A stretch of DNA of 32,472 nucleotides from Desulfocapsaceae bacterium (GCA_028697885.1 JAQVER010000047.1:1-32472); one strand, 5' to 3'. Positions 9,348 through 18,015 are shown, counted from the first letter of the stretch. Numbers and translations: made by a program. Notes: generated from the letters alone by a model not told the origin.

Positions 9348-10001
9348 TTATTGAGGATTTCTCGATTTTATCAACGTGTAGACCCCCAAGGCCATAGTCT
9401 TTTTTTCGACAGCAATGGTCTTCCGGTCAATGTACGCAAAAATTTCCGCAACCGGTTTGGCACCTACGACCAGGGACTTCAGATAGATATAGCCATTGGT
9501 AAGGGGATGATACCATTTGGAATGGAGGGGGATTGAGTCGACAATCAATAATTGGCCCCCTGGTTTCAAGATCGAAAGGGCATGATCAAGGGCCTTCTGG
9601 TAATCGGGCATGGCAGTCAAGGCCAGACAGAAAACCACCGCATCAACTTTTTGCGCGGGCGAAAAATCATACATATCCATGCATGCAAACTGGACGTTGT
9701 GCCAGCCATTGGCCTTCTTTTTGCGGTTGGCAATAGCAATCATTTGCTCAGAAAAATCAATGCCGATGATCTGCGCCGAATCGTCAATCACCTGCAAAAG
9801 GCTGGGCACGACGGTAGCCGGCCCACAGCCGAGCTCAACCACCGTACCGTCAGTGGGAATATCGAGGTTCTTCGCGACCTCTTCGTAAAGTTTCCGTGCT
9901 TGTCCCAGACTCAGCAAGAAGGCAATAAGGTCATAGCTGGAAGCTGCTAAATCATATTTGTTTCTATTGGCAACCTGTCGGATATCCATAAATCTTTCCA
10001 C
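9348..10001 (-). CDS. Class I SAM-dependent methyltransferase
   Basis: 217 residues with the Rossmann SAM-binding motif VELGCGPA (55-62), an acidic motif II (IIGIDFSEQM) and the late KPGGQLLIVDS strand, all typical of class I methyltransferases of the Methyltransf_11/25 type. The substrate is unknown. The GTG start at 10001 has GAGGAAAGG just before it; an in-frame ATG at 9989, preceded by GGTGG, is an equally reasonable start and would shorten the protein by four residues. Confidence 0.85.
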   Translation of the reverse strand: MERFMDIRQVANRNKYDLAASSYDLIAFLLSLGQARKLYEEVAKNLDIPTDGTVVELGCGPATVVPSLLQVIDDSAQIIGIDFSEQMIAIANRKKKANGWHNVQFACMDMYDFSPAQKVDAVVFCLALTAMPDYQKALDHALSILKPGGQLLIVDSIPLHSKWYHPLTNGYIYLKSLVVGAKPVAEIFAYIDRKTIAVEKKTMALGVYTLIKSRNPQ

Positions 10002-10285
10002 CCTTTCCTCTCAGCCTTTGTCAACTGGCTGCTACATGCCCTGCAAGATAGAACGGCTCGCGTCACCAACGACAAAGATAAGGGGCGCATCAGTCCCGCC
10101 CCCTGTTCGCGTCTTATTGCTTGACCAATTCGACCCGGCAGTTCTTGGTGCCCTGCCTCACTCGATATCATTGGAGGCAACGGGGGAGAACAGATCGCAC
10201 TAGTATGATCTCAGGCGGGCAAGGGGGATGCAATGGTTGCAAGAATAATTAAGAGATCTCTCATGTCCATTGCTTCTCCTCACGT

Positions 10286-10507
10286 TTATGATTTTTTCCC
10301 TCCGCCAAGCAGGAGCACTCCGCCAACCACTATCGCTGCCACGCCCGCCCAGACCGGGATATTAACCGTCTTGTTTTCCTTTACTGACATCTCAATCGGT
10401 CCCAACTTGACCTGTTGGGTCTCCTTGGTGTAGCTGAAACCGCCATACGCCAACGCCAGGGCACCGGCCAGGATCAGCGCTATTGCCACACCCTTGACTG
10501 CATTCAT
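10286..10507 (-). CDS. Small two-helix inner-membrane protein
   Basis: 73 residues with two hydrophobic helices (about 5-25 and 50-68) separated by a short polar loop rich in Lys/Glu, and a GGGKKS C-terminus. The pattern resembles small DUF3185-type membrane proteins found in deltaproteobacteria; this assignment is tentative and the function is unknown. The start is firm: AAAGGAGGAGT lies just before the ATG at 10507. A 37-bp motif 73 nt upstream is shared with the haem-binding-domain gene starting at 14800, suggesting common control. Confidence 0.75.
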   Translation of the reverse strand: MNAVKGVAIALILAGALALAYGGFSYTKETQQVKLGPIEMSVKENKTVNIPVWAGVAAIVVGGVLLLGGGKKS

Positions 10508-10580
10508 TTCGACTCCTCCTTTAAAAAAAACGTTTGGATTCCCGCCACGGACAGCGCGCCGGGGACTTGTTGTAATTGTC

Positions 10581-10617
10581 CATTTTTAGAATGCCATTGC
10601 AATGGCAGATAGTCAAA
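10581..10617 (-). promoter_or_regulatory. Shared promoter-like motif, copy A
   Basis: On the minus strand the motif reads TTTGACTATCTG, then 10 variable bases, then GGCATTCTAAAAATG. It contains a good -35 (TTGACT) with a 17-bp spacer and a weak -10-like CATTCT preceded by TG. It ends 73 nt before the start codon at 10507. Copy B lies at 14873-14909, 72 nt before another start codon. In this copy the centre is also a 16-bp palindrome (TGCCATTGCAATGGCA). Confidence 0.6.
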
Positions 10618-10698
10618 TATTGAAATCAACTCGAATGCCAATCATAATAATAACGGGATTACAAGTTTCCTCCAGCAAAAGACCATTCCTCCTATACA

Positions 10699-10747
10699 AT
10701 AAGGGGCCAGTATATGTAATTAATAATTTCATATACTGGCCCCTTAT
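10699..10747. repeat. Perfect 18-bp inverted repeat with 13-nt AT loop
   Basis: Arms at 10699-10716 and 10730-10747 are exact reverse complements (core GGGGCCAGTATATG), separated by an AT-only loop. It lies 80 bp past the nikO stop and could act as a terminator or mRNA-stabilising hairpin, but no U-run follows on either strand. It is also compatible with a small mobile repeat. The rest of 10508-10826 holds no gene. Confidence 0.75.
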
Positions 10748-10826
10748 GTTGTTCTTCCTTAGCCAATCAATTGCTTAATAGTATCCGGTCACCTGCCTCT
10801 GAACACTGGCGTTTTCTACGGGGATC

Positions 10827-11582
10827 TCACCTGCCCTTGCCGCAAACTGGACAGCCCTGCATGGAGAGCGGTTTTTCCAGGCGGCACTCTGCCAGCAGGG
10901 CGTCGTCGTTGAAGATCTCCAAGGTGGGTCCGTCGGCCTTGACTATTCCCTTATGAAGGACGATGGTCCGCTGACAGAGTTCAACCACCATGTCCAGATC
11001 ATGGCTGGTGAAAATTTTGGTGTGCTGGAAATCGCGGAGCAGGCCCATGAGCTGGCGGCGGGCAAAAGGGTCGAGGCCGCTGGTCGGCTCATCCATGACC
11101 AGGATGTCCGGCGACATGGAAAGGACGGTGGCAATGGCCACCCTTTTCTTCTCCCCACCGGAGAGATGATAGGGCGGTTTTTCCTGCAGATGGGCGGCAC
11201 CCACCTGTTCGAGGACGGCTTTGACCCGCTGCTTGACTTCATCCACCGGCAATCCCAGATTGAACGGACCGAAGGCCACATCATCAAAAACGGTGGGCAT
11301 GAAGAGTTGATCGTCCGCATCCTGGAAAACCATGCCCACCGTACGCCGGATCTCCGGCAGGGTTTTCTTGGTAAGGGGGAAATCACCGATACGAATCTCG
11401 CCGGAATTGGCAGTCAGATAGCCGTTGAGATGGAGCAGGAGTGTTGATTTCCCGGCCCCGTTGGCACCGATAATCGCTACCGACTCGCCGTGATGGATAG
11501 TTAAGGACACATCCTGCAGGGCAACGGTGCCATCGGCATAGATATGCTGCAGATGTTTGACCTCGACAATATGATGACTCAT
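10827..11582 (-). CDS. nikO: Nickel/cobalt ECF transporter ATP-binding subunit
   Basis: 251 residues from the ATG at 11582, which overlaps the nikQ stop as ATGA and implies translational coupling; the longer in-frame extension to 11615 is not needed. Complete ABC ATPase: Walker A GANGAGKST (39-47), Q-loop Gln87, signature LSGGE (140-144), Walker B LVMDE (161-165) and switch His194. This is the CbiO/NikO energising subunit of a group I ECF transporter. The C-terminus ends in a CPVCGKGR tail whose cysteine pair could bind metal (inference). The nickel rather than cobalt assignment rests on the adjacent NikR and its operator. Confidence 0.92.
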   Translation of the reverse strand: MSHHIVEVKHLQHIYADGTVALQDVSLTIHHGESVAIIGANGAGKSTLLLHLNGYLTANSGEIRIGDFPLTKKTLPEIRRTVGMVFQDADDQLFMPTVFDDVAFGPFNLGLPVDEVKQRVKAVLEQVGAAHLQEKPPYHLSGGEKKRVAIATVLSMSPDILVMDEPTSGLDPFARRQLMGLLRDFQHTKIFTSHDLDMVVELCQRTIVLHKGIVKADGPTLEIFNDDALLAECRLEKPLSMQGCPVCGKGR

Positions 11583-12391
11583 GACAGTACCCCCGTAACC
11601 AGCCTGCCCATCCACTGGGCACCATTTTCCATCCTGAGGACGACAAAGACGGCTGACCAGCCGGCCACATAGAACAGCTCGCGCCAGCCGAAACCGGATA
11701 CCTGACGCGAGTGGAATTCACCGGTGAAGCCGCGGGCCAGCATGGCCATGTGGATACGCTCGGCCCGCAACCAGGTGCGGATCAGCAGATGGCCGATGAG
11801 CGGGCCGAAACTGGCGAGCCCCAGCCCTTTCCTGCCGCAGGAGCGGAGTTCCCGGGCCCGTGAGGCCCTGGCCCCTTCCTCGGTGAGTACGAAGATATAA
11901 CGATAGAGGAAAAGCAGCTGTACGGTGAAGGTTCTCGGCGTGCCCAGGCGCTCAAGGGCCTCGCAGACGGAGAGAAAGCCCGTCACCCCCACCAGGATAA
12001 AGGCGGCGCCGACGGTGAGCACGGTGCGGAGGATGATCGAGGCGCAGGATATCCAGCCGCCGGTGATGGCAAAGGGGCCGATCCGGACAAAGAGCTCCCG
12101 GTCAAAGATCGGGTTCAGCATGCCCACCACAAAGGCAAAAGGGATCACCATGATGATCTTTCTGACGATATAGCCGCCCGGCAGATTGCCAAGAGAAGCG
12201 GTAACCACGGGATAGATGAAAAAGGGAAAAAGGGCGGTAAACTCATAACGGTTGAAGGAAACCACGGTGACGATGAAGACGAGGGTCGTCAGCACCTTGG
12301 CCCGGGCGTCAAGGCGGTGGATGACTGAATCTCCTGTTGCCAGCAGATCCAGCCGTTTCAGATCGAGTACTGCTCCGTCAATGGATCGCAT
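11579..12391 (-). CDS. nikQ: Nickel/cobalt ECF transporter transmembrane subunit
   Basis: 270 residues, a polytopic membrane protein of the CbiQ/NikQ (EcfT) family. Several hydrophobic helices span about 35-170. A coupling-helix region with ARASRARELR (about 175-185), containing the family's A-R-A/G-type motif that contacts the ATPase, precedes a final membrane segment. It lies 132 bp downstream of nikMN and overlaps nikO by 4 bp. The ribosome site at 12391 is weak, so the start is less certain than the frame. Confidence 0.9.
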   Translation of the reverse strand: MRSIDGAVLDLKRLDLLATGDSVIHRLDARAKVLTTLVFIVTVVSFNRYEFTALFPFFIYPVVTASLGNLPGGYIVRKIIMVIPFAFVVGMLNPIFDRELFVRIGPFAITGGWISCASIILRTVLTVGAAFILVGVTGFLSVCEALERLGTPRTFTVQLLFLYRYIFVLTEEGARASRARELRSCGRKGLGLASFGPLIGHLLIRTWLRAERIHMAMLARGFTGEFHSRQVSGFGWRELFYVAGWSAVFVVLRMENGAQWMGRLVTGVLS

Positions 12392-12523
12392 GGCAATTAA
12401 GAAATCAGAAGGTCAAGTGTCAGAAGCCCGCGTCATAAGCCAGGACCAGACATCATTGCAGAAAATTCGTCTGGTTGAGCCTTTCGTGCACTTTTTTACA
12501 TCCAACAAAAAAGAGCGCCGGGA

Positions 12524-13570
12524 TCAGGCGAACTGTTGACGCCGCCTTAAAACAAAACCGATGCCAAAGGCCAGGGCAAGAGAAATCAGGGCACCGACGC
12601 CGCCGGCCACACTTGTGCCGAGCCTGCCCGATGCGTCCCCTTCTGGCCCATCGACATTGTTTTCCCCTTCAGCTGCCCCTGCCGCTTCCTGCTTGAAGGA
12701 GTAATCGGGCAGAAAGGCGATTTTCTCCTGCAGGGAAGCCAGTATGGTGTGCACACCCTCTTCCGTACCGGTCACCTCTTCAGTGCCGGTCACTTTGGCA
12801 ATGGCCCATTCCAGCCCATCCGGGTTTTCCGAGGCAAACCAGGAGACAATGCCGCCGATAAGCAAGGAGGCCGCCAGAAAAGAAAGCAGGACATTGCGCA
12901 GCGGCAGGCGGCCAGGGGTTACCGGGTCGTTTCCCGCCCTGATTATCTCAGGTCTGGCAGCAGCAACAAAGGAGACAACCGTCGCCGTCACCAGCCCTTC
13001 AACGATACCGATGGCCAGGTGAATCGGCTGCATGAGCACGACAAAGGTGGAAAACGGCAGGGATGAAATACCCGAGGAGACGGTTTCCAACACCACGGAA
13101 AATGCCCCCATCTGCAGACCAACGACCGCGGCAATAATGGCAGCAATGCTCAACCGGGTACGGCTCGGCTGGCTGCCCGCTATCTTGCGGTAGATAAAGG
13201 GATAGGCAATAAAGGCTGGAAAGAAACCGAGGTTAAAGATATTGCAGCCCAGGGCCAGGATGCCGCCGTCGGCAAAGAACAGCGACTGCACCACCAGGAC
13301 CGAGGCAATGGTGAGAAAGGCGGCATAGGGGCCGAGCAGGATCGCCAGCAGCAACCCTCCTCCCAGATGCCCACTGGAGCCGGTGGCGGGAATGGTAAAA
13401 TTGATCATCTGGGCGGCAAAGATAAAGGCGCCGAGAACGCCCATGAGCGGGACTTTGCTGTCATCCAACTCCTTTTTCACCTTCATGGAACTATAGGCGA
13501 TGGTACCGGCGGCAACTCCCCACATGGTCCCCCCAACTGCCGGTGACAAAAGCGCATCTGCCATATGCAT
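12524..13570 (-). CDS. nikMN: Fused nickel/cobalt ECF transporter substrate-binding protein (NikM-NikN)
   Basis: 348 residues. The N-terminus MHMADALLSP keeps His2, which in CbiM/NikM proteins helps chelate the metal, so the start at 13570 (AGGAGG upstream) is preferred over the Met two codons later. Residues 1-215 are the multi-helix CbiM/NikM core with N-I/T-P and SGHLGGG motifs. A second part contains the signature PDGLE motif (NPDGLEWA) and a final C-terminal membrane helix ending in Arg residues, which is the NikN/CbiN-like portion fused in one chain. A short VTGTEE tandem duplication sits in the periplasmic loop. A NikR operator lies 43 bp upstream of the ATG. Confidence 0.92.
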   Translation of the reverse strand: MHMADALLSPAVGGTMWGVAAGTIAYSSMKVKKELDDSKVPLMGVLGAFIFAAQMINFTIPATGSSGHLGGGLLLAILLGPYAAFLTIASVLVVQSLFFADGGILALGCNIFNLGFFPAFIAYPFIYRKIAGSQPSRTRLSIAAIIAAVVGLQMGAFSVVLETVSSGISSLPFSTFVVLMQPIHLAIGIVEGLVTATVVSFVAAARPEIIRAGNDPVTPGRLPLRNVLLSFLAASLLIGGIVSWFASENPDGLEWAIAKVTGTEEVTGTEEGVHTILASLQEKIAFLPDYSFKQEAAGAAEGENNVDGPEGDASGRLGTSVAGGVGALISLALAFGIGFVLRRRQQFA

Positions 13571-13613
13571 GGTTCTTTCCTCCTGATTAATACGATACGT
13601 AAAAGACAGACTT

Positions 13614-13640
13614 GTGTTACAAAATTACAAAAAGTAACAC
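13614..13640. promoter_or_regulatory. NikR operator, perfect palindrome
   Basis: GTGTTAC (13614-13620), 13 bp, GTAACAC (13634-13640): exact inverted half-sites matching the known deltaproteobacterial NikR consensus. It sits between the divergent nikMN and nikR genes, 43 bp from the nikMN start. NikR with bound nickel is expected to repress the transporter, and possibly itself. Confidence 0.9.
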
Positions 13641-13823
13641 CTTACAGATACGATAATATATTTCGTGTGTCAATGTCTTTTCTGACAAGAACACGGGAGG
13701 CCAGGAAGCAGGCAAATCCATCTTCTGCCCCTTAAGCATAGGGAATTCGATTGTTTTTCCTCAGAAATCAGTTATTCTTGGTCAAAGTTCGTCATGAAAA
13801 AAATTGCACCGGAGAGAAGGAAC

Positions 13824-14240
13824 ATGGGAAAAACTGTCAGATTTGGTATTTCGCTGGATGAACAACTGCTGTTCAACTTTGACCAGCTGATTGAGCAGAA
13901 AAAATACACCAACCGCTCGGAAGCGATCCGCGACCTCATCCGCACCTCACTGGTGGAGAACAAGTCCGAATCAACGGAAGAGGCAATCGGCACCGTCACC
14001 CTCATCTTCAACCACCATGTGCGCGATCTTTCCGATAAGTTGACGGAACAGCAGCACTCCCATCACGACCAGATCATCTCATCCCTCCACGTCCACCTGG
14101 ACGCCCACAACTGTCTGGAAGTTCTGGTGGTCCGGGGAACAGCCCAGGAGATCAAACAGATAGCCGATGAACTGATCGGCGTCAAAGGGGTCAAACATGG
14201 GAAACTGGTCATGACCACCACCGGTCATGACCTGGACTGA
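13824..14240 (+). CDS. nikR: Nickel-responsive ribbon-helix-helix repressor
   Basis: 138 residues from the ATG at 13824 (GGAG upstream; [12 protein letters not shown] is the family start, so the 10-codon extension to 13794 is rejected). Residues 1-45 form the ribbon-helix-helix DNA-binding domain; the rest is the ACT-like nickel-sensing tetramerisation domain. The high-affinity nickel site is fully conserved as His78, His89, His91 and Cys97, with the same spacing as E. coli NikR His76/His87/His89/Cys95. It is divergent to nikMNQO, with its operator in the shared intergenic region. Confidence 0.95.
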   Translation: MGKTVRFGISLDEQLLFNFDQLIEQKKYTNRSEAIRDLIRTSLVENKSESTEEAIGTVTLIFNHHVRDLSDKLTEQQHSHHDQIISSLHVHLDAHNCLEVLVVRGTAQEIKQIADELIGVKGVKHGKLVMTTTGHDLD

Positions 14241-14292
14241 GCAGCCTGATGGACAAGCGGCGGATGATACAAGTACCAGCTGGATTTATAAT

Positions 14293-14332
14293 CCTCAAAA
14301 GCCAATAAGGAATAAACCTTATTGGCCTGAGG
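14293..14332. terminator. Bidirectional terminator-like hairpin between convergent genes
   Basis: A perfect 10-bp stem GCCAATAAGG/CCTTATTGGC with a 6-nt loop, extended after a small internal loop by CCTCA/TGAGG. It lies between the convergent nikR and the haem-binding-domain gene. No long U-run follows, so termination strength is uncertain. Confidence 0.6.
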
Positions 14333-14377
14333 CATCATGTCCGTATTGATGACACGGGGATGGTTCGGACTCTGCGT

Positions 14378-14800
14378 TTAGTGTCCAAACGTTGAACTTA
14401 ACCCCTTGAGTAACGCCGCCTTTTCCTGCTCACCTAAGCGCGCTTCCGGATGTGCCGCCAGATAACGTAGCGGTGGCATCTTACCTTCACGCAGCTCGTA
14501 AACAGCGTCTTTGCCATTATTCCTTTCCTGATGTTGCCAGGTGGAAACGTTAAAATACTGCCGCGCTTCATTTACGTCACTGGTAATAAGCCAGGAAACC
14601 GGTGCAACTTTGCTGTACCACGGCCATTTAGTTTCATACGAGTGACAGTCGCCGCATGTTTTCATAAAAAGGGCTCTTGTCTCCGGACTGTCCCATTGAG
14701 GTTCGGCAACGACCTGGGGATTAACATAATTTTTGCCGTACGGAACAAACTGAATGGCAACCAGGAGAATCAAACAGCTGATGAGGATTTTGGTTTTCAT
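14378..14800 (-). CDS. Exported haem-binding-domain protein (single CxxCH)
   Basis: From the ATG at 14800 (AAAGGAG, 5 nt spacing) the protein has 140 residues; an in-frame extension to 14875 would run into the shared motif and is rejected. A Sec-type N-terminal helix (4-20) is followed by C49-GD-C52-H53, a c-type haem site, then WPWYSK and later MPPLRYLAAHPEARL. This matches the Haem_bd family (PF14376), a short periplasmic haem protein of unknown partner. It is preceded by the same promoter-like motif as the gene starting at 10507. Confidence 0.87.
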   Translation of the reverse strand: MKTKILISCLILLVAIQFVPYGKNYVNPQVVAEPQWDSPETRALFMKTCGDCHSYETKWPWYSKVAPVSWLITSDVNEARQYFNVSTWQHQERNNGKDAVYELREGKMPPLRYLAAHPEARLGEQEKAALLKGLSSTFGH

Positions 14801-14872
14801 AAGGACTCCTTTGAATAAAAATTTTTTTTTCATCTGCTCGTGAAAGGACCAAACCACTCTTAAGAGATTACT

Positions 14873-14909
14873 CATTTTTAGAATGCCACCACAACTTCAG
14901 ATAGTCAAA
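14873..14909 (-). promoter_or_regulatory. Shared promoter-like motif, copy B
   Basis: Minus-strand TTTGACTATCTG, 10 variable bases, GGCATTCTAAAAATG, ending 72 nt before the start codon at 14800. Both outer blocks are identical to copy A (10581-10617) and the spacing is the same, while the central bases differ. A T9 run lies in the leader between the motif and the gene (14822-14830). Confidence 0.6.
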
Positions 14910-14988
14910 TTTTGAGTTACTGTTTTATGAAATAAACAAACTGGCGTTTTTTACTCAGTCACAACGATCGACAAGAAAGGCAGTGTTG

Positions 14989-15852
14989 TTATTGCCCTTT
15001 CAACGGATGAATGAGCGCCGCGATCTGTTCCAGGCCCTTGACAAAGGTCAGGGGGGAGGGGCTGCAGATGATATCCGGATCCACAACAAAGACCTGTCTG
15101 TTCTGCACCGCCGAGATGGGCGCAAAGCGCAGCCACTCCTCCTTTTCCCTGGCGCCAATCCCCCCTTCGCTGCCCATGACCGCGATGATAATCACATCCG
15201 GGTTGTGGGCAGCCACCTTTTCCCGGTTATAGCGGCCATCCCTCTGACCGGCTGCAATGTTAACGCCACCGGCCAGCACGATATAGTCATTGGTAAAGGA
15301 ACTTGCCACCGAGGCAAACAAGGGATGGGCACCCACCTGCAGGAATACCTTCCTGGCAGGAAGGTCCTTGACCCGCTGCTGGATGGCCCGGACCTCGTTC
15401 CTGGCCTGGCCAATGATCTCGAGAGCCCTGTCCTCAAGACCCAGGAGCCTCCCCAGCTCCAAAAACTGCGCGCAGATCGCGGCAAAGCCTGAGGGCTGGG
15501 AGAAATGAACCACCCGCACCCCCGAAGCCGCCAGCTGGGCCACCTGCTGCGGACTGGTCAGCCCGGTGGCCAGGATCAGATCGGGCTGCAGGCTCAGGAT
15601 CTGTTCGATATTGAGCTGCATCACCGAGCCGATCTTCACCTTGTCGCGGGCCGCTGCCGGATGCACGCAATAGCTGGTGTCGGCCACCAGACGATCCCCC
15701 GCCCCCAGCAGAAAAACATTTTCGGTATTGATCGGCCCAAGTGAAACAATGCGCTGAGGAAATTGCTTTTCTTGACTCCAGGCAGATGCCGGAGATATAG
15801 CAAGCACCAATAGCAACAATAACCAAGGTGTCGAAAAAACAAATCTAGTCAT
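14989..15852 (-). CDS. btuF: Periplasmic cobalamin/metal-chelate ABC substrate-binding protein (BtuF-like)
   Basis: 287 residues with a Sec signal peptide (cleavage near Ala24; no lipobox) and a Peripla_BP_2 fold typical of B12/siderophore binding proteins: QRIVSLGPINTEN, then LNIEQILSLQPDLILA, and a long central helix. It lies about 110 bp downstream of the riboswitch-controlled TonB-dependent receptor on the same strand, which suggests cobalamin or a cobinamide-like corrinoid as ligand. No BtuC/BtuD permease or ATPase genes are in the window, so it must share or borrow a translocator encoded elsewhere. A siderophore or haem binding role cannot be excluded. Confidence 0.82.
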   Translation of the reverse strand: MTRFVFSTPWLLLLLVLAISPASAWSQEKQFPQRIVSLGPINTENVFLLGAGDRLVADTSYCVHPAAARDKVKIGSVMQLNIEQILSLQPDLILATGLTSPQQVAQLAASGVRVVHFSQPSGFAAICAQFLELGRLLGLEDRALEIIGQARNEVRAIQQRVKDLPARKVFLQVGAHPLFASVASSFTNDYIVLAGGVNIAAGQRDGRYNREKVAAHNPDVIIIAVMGSEGGIGAREKEEWLRFAPISAVQNRQVFVVDPDIICSPSPLTFVKGLEQIAALIHPLKGQ

Positions 15853-15922
15853 TGCTTAACCTACTGTTATAAGAGGATATAGCATATTTTAATATCAGTA
15901 ATATTATAAGGTTCCGGAAAGC

Positions 15923-15952
15923 GGAAGAGCAAGAAAATAACCTTGCTCTTCC
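15923..15952 (-). terminator. Hairpin after the TonB-dependent receptor gene
   Basis: A perfect 11-bp stem GGAAGAGCAAG/CTTGCTCTTCC with an 8-nt loop, 11 bp past the receptor stop codon. The U-run is absent, so it may attenuate or protect the message rather than end it before btuF. Confidence 0.55.
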
Positions 15953-15963
15953 TGCAAGGGCTC

Positions 15964-18015
15964 CTAATACTCCCACTTCAGACTGACAAAAACCGAACGC
16001 CCCGGCATTGGGTAGCCCTTGACATAGGCATAGTCCTGATCAAAGAGATTGCGCAGCTCACCCCGCACCGTGAAGTCCCCCAGGCTTGCATCCTGCAAGA
16101 ACCGATAGCTGAGGGTCAGGTCGGTGACCACAAAGCTGCCTTTCTCCACCACTTCATAGCTCTTTTCCCAGTCATCCACCTGCTGCGGCCCGGTATAGGT
16201 TACATTGAGGCGGCCGGAGATGGCGCCGGCATCAGAAAAGGCGAGCCCCGTTGACAGGGTCAGATCACTCACATAGGTGAGATCAAGGCCGGTAGCGTCA
16301 TCCTCATACTGGTTGAGCCAGGTCATATCAATAAAGGGCCGGACCTCCCAGGCCCAGTGCAGGGGAGCAGCGAGATCATAGGAGAGCGCCGCCTCCAGAC
16401 CGTTGATGGTGGCACTGCCCAGATTGGTATAGGAGGTGTCCCCATTGGCCACTTTATTGGTGACAATCTTATCCTCAAAATCAGTGGCAAACCAGGTGAA
16501 CGAGCTGGAAAATCCTGCTTTGCTAAAATCGGCACCGCCCTCCCAGGTCAGGCTTTTTTCAGGATTCAGGTCGGGATTGCCAATGGTGCGGCGGCCAAAA
16601 GAAACCATATCGATGGCAAGCTGGTCGGCCGAAGGCATGACAAAGCCCTGGGCCACCTGCCCTCGCAGCTTGAGCCCCTCGCTTACCGTCCAGGCCAGGC
16701 CAAGCTGGGGCGTAAAATGGGAATCATCGACCTTGGAACCAGTCGGCTGCTGCACCTCAACTGCATACCAGTCCTGGCGCACTCCGCCGGAAACGATGAT
16801 ACGGTCATCAAGAACTCCCACCCTGGCCAACAGGAAAAGTGCCGGATTGGTATAGCTGGTCTGCTGGGGGCTCCAACTGTTTTCCACCGCATAATGGAGC
16901 CAGTCCACACCGGTGGTCAGGCTCAGCGCTCCGAAGGTTCCGCTGATCTGGGCCTGGGCTCCCTGCTGTTCAGTGGTATTGCGGGAATCGATACCGTTAT
17001 CCCAGCCCGTAGGATTGGATAACATTGGGTCGACCCAGACGTTTTTATCCCTGCCGAAGAAGTAGCGGCCCATCCACTGATAGCGGCCGGAGCTGTTCTG
17101 GCCGCTGTAACGGCTATCCACGGAATAGTTGCTGTTATCCGTATAATTGTCGGTATCGTTGACGCTCAGGTAACCGGGATTGCCAGCCTTGTCGGCCTCA
17201 AAATCAGTGATGATCACCCCGACCCGGTTATGCGGGGCAAACTCATAGCCCACGTTGGCACTGGCCCCGATCTGAGAGTAAAAACCGGTATTGGCAAAGG
17301 TGACGCCATTAGCCGTCTCATAGTCATCCTGGGTGGCCGATGAAAAGGCCCCGGCAAAATCGAGCCCCGGCCCTTTTGCGGTGCCGCCGACACTCCCCTC
17401 TGCCTTTCCGAAGGTGCCGCCTCCAGCCTCAAGGAAGGCGGAATTATTCCGGCCCTGCCGGGTGATGATATTGACCACGCCGCCCATACCGCCGGAGCCA
17501 TACTGGACCGCTGCAGGGCCGCGGATAATCTCGATCTGCTCCACATTTTTGGTCAGGAGCTTGGACAGATTACCGGTCCCTGACCGGCGGCCATCGAGGA
17601 GGATCAGCACATGCCCTTGGAGATCATTGCCGTGGGTCTCGGTCCGGAAACCGCGAATACCGATGGTGGTCAGCGCTCCCGGATATTTCTGGACATGGCC
17701 GACACCCTTTTCAGCCAGGAGATCGCCCACATTATCGGCCGCGGCCCGGTCCAGTTCTTGCCGATCGATTACCGTCAAATTGGCGCTCACCCCATTGCTT
17801 TTTTCCGGAACCCGACTGGCCGTGATGGTCAGATAGGTCTTGCCGTTGACGGTCTCGATTTGCGGCAGCTGCTCAATATCCGGGGAAACAGCCACCACAT
17901 CGTTCGCAGGAATCGGCGGAGGCCCACCTTCCACGGCCAGCACGCCACTTACATCAGAGAAAAACAAACTACAAACTGCTAAACAAAAACATTGCCGAGG
18001 ATACCGCTTTTTCAT
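15964..18015 (-). CDS. btuB: TonB-dependent outer-membrane receptor, BtuB-like
   Basis: 683 residues. A signal peptide (to about 28) is followed by a TonB-box-like LTITASR near residue 62, a plug domain (about 75-185, with GIRGFR and IEIIRGPAAVQYGSGGMGGVVNI) and a 22-strand-type barrel ending in the aromatic VSLKWEY. AAGGAG precedes the ATG at 18015. The cobalamin riboswitch and terminator in its leader make corrinoid uptake the likely function, so expression should fall when cobalamin is plentiful. Length and domain order fit BtuB-type receptors. Residue-level ligand specificity cannot be judged by eye. Confidence 0.9.
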   Translation of the reverse strand: MKKRYPRQCFCLAVCSLFFSDVSGVLAVEGGPPPIPANDVVAVSPDIEQLPQIETVNGKTYLTITASRVPEKSNGVSANLTVIDRQELDRAAADNVGDLLAEKGVGHVQKYPGALTTIGIRGFRTETHGNDLQGHVLILLDGRRSGTGNLSKLLTKNVEQIEIIRGPAAVQYGSGGMGGVVNIITRQGRNNSAFLEAGGGTFGKAEGSVGGTAKGPGLDFAGAFSSATQDDYETANGVTFANTGFYSQIGASANVGYEFAPHNRVGVIITDFEADKAGNPGYLSVNDTDNYTDNSNYSVDSRYSGQNSSGRYQWMGRYFFGRDKNVWVDPMLSNPTGWDNGIDSRNTTEQQGAQAQISGTFGALSLTTGVDWLHYAVENSWSPQQTSYTNPALFLLARVGVLDDRIIVSGGVRQDWYAVEVQQPTGSKVDDSHFTPQLGLAWTVSEGLKLRGQVAQGFVMPSADQLAIDMVSFGRRTIGNPDLNPEKSLTWEGGADFSKAGFSSSFTWFATDFEDKIVTNKVANGDTSYTNLGSATINGLEAALSYDLAAPLHWAWEVRPFIDMTWLNQYEDDATGLDLTYVSDLTLSTGLAFSDAGAISGRLNVTYTGPQQVDDWEKSYEVVEKGSFVVTDLTLSYRFLQDASLGDFTVRGELRNLFDQDYAYVKGYPMPGRSVFVSLKWEY

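Noticed and set aside
9065-9397. 110-codon plus-strand frame in the gap upstream of the split ATPase
   Set aside because: No domain, composition unlike neighbours, no ribosome site, and it runs antisense into the methyltransferase gene.
10032-10157. Short minus-strand frame ending in a protein-like tail (DAPLIFVVGDASRSILQGM)
   Set aside because: Only 41 codons between stops with no start; it could be the remnant of a lost gene, but the family was not recognised. I see nothing else in 10002-10285.
12756-12796. Short tandem repeat inside nikMN (VTGTEE twice)
   Set aside because: An in-frame coding duplication in a loop; no sign of a separate element.
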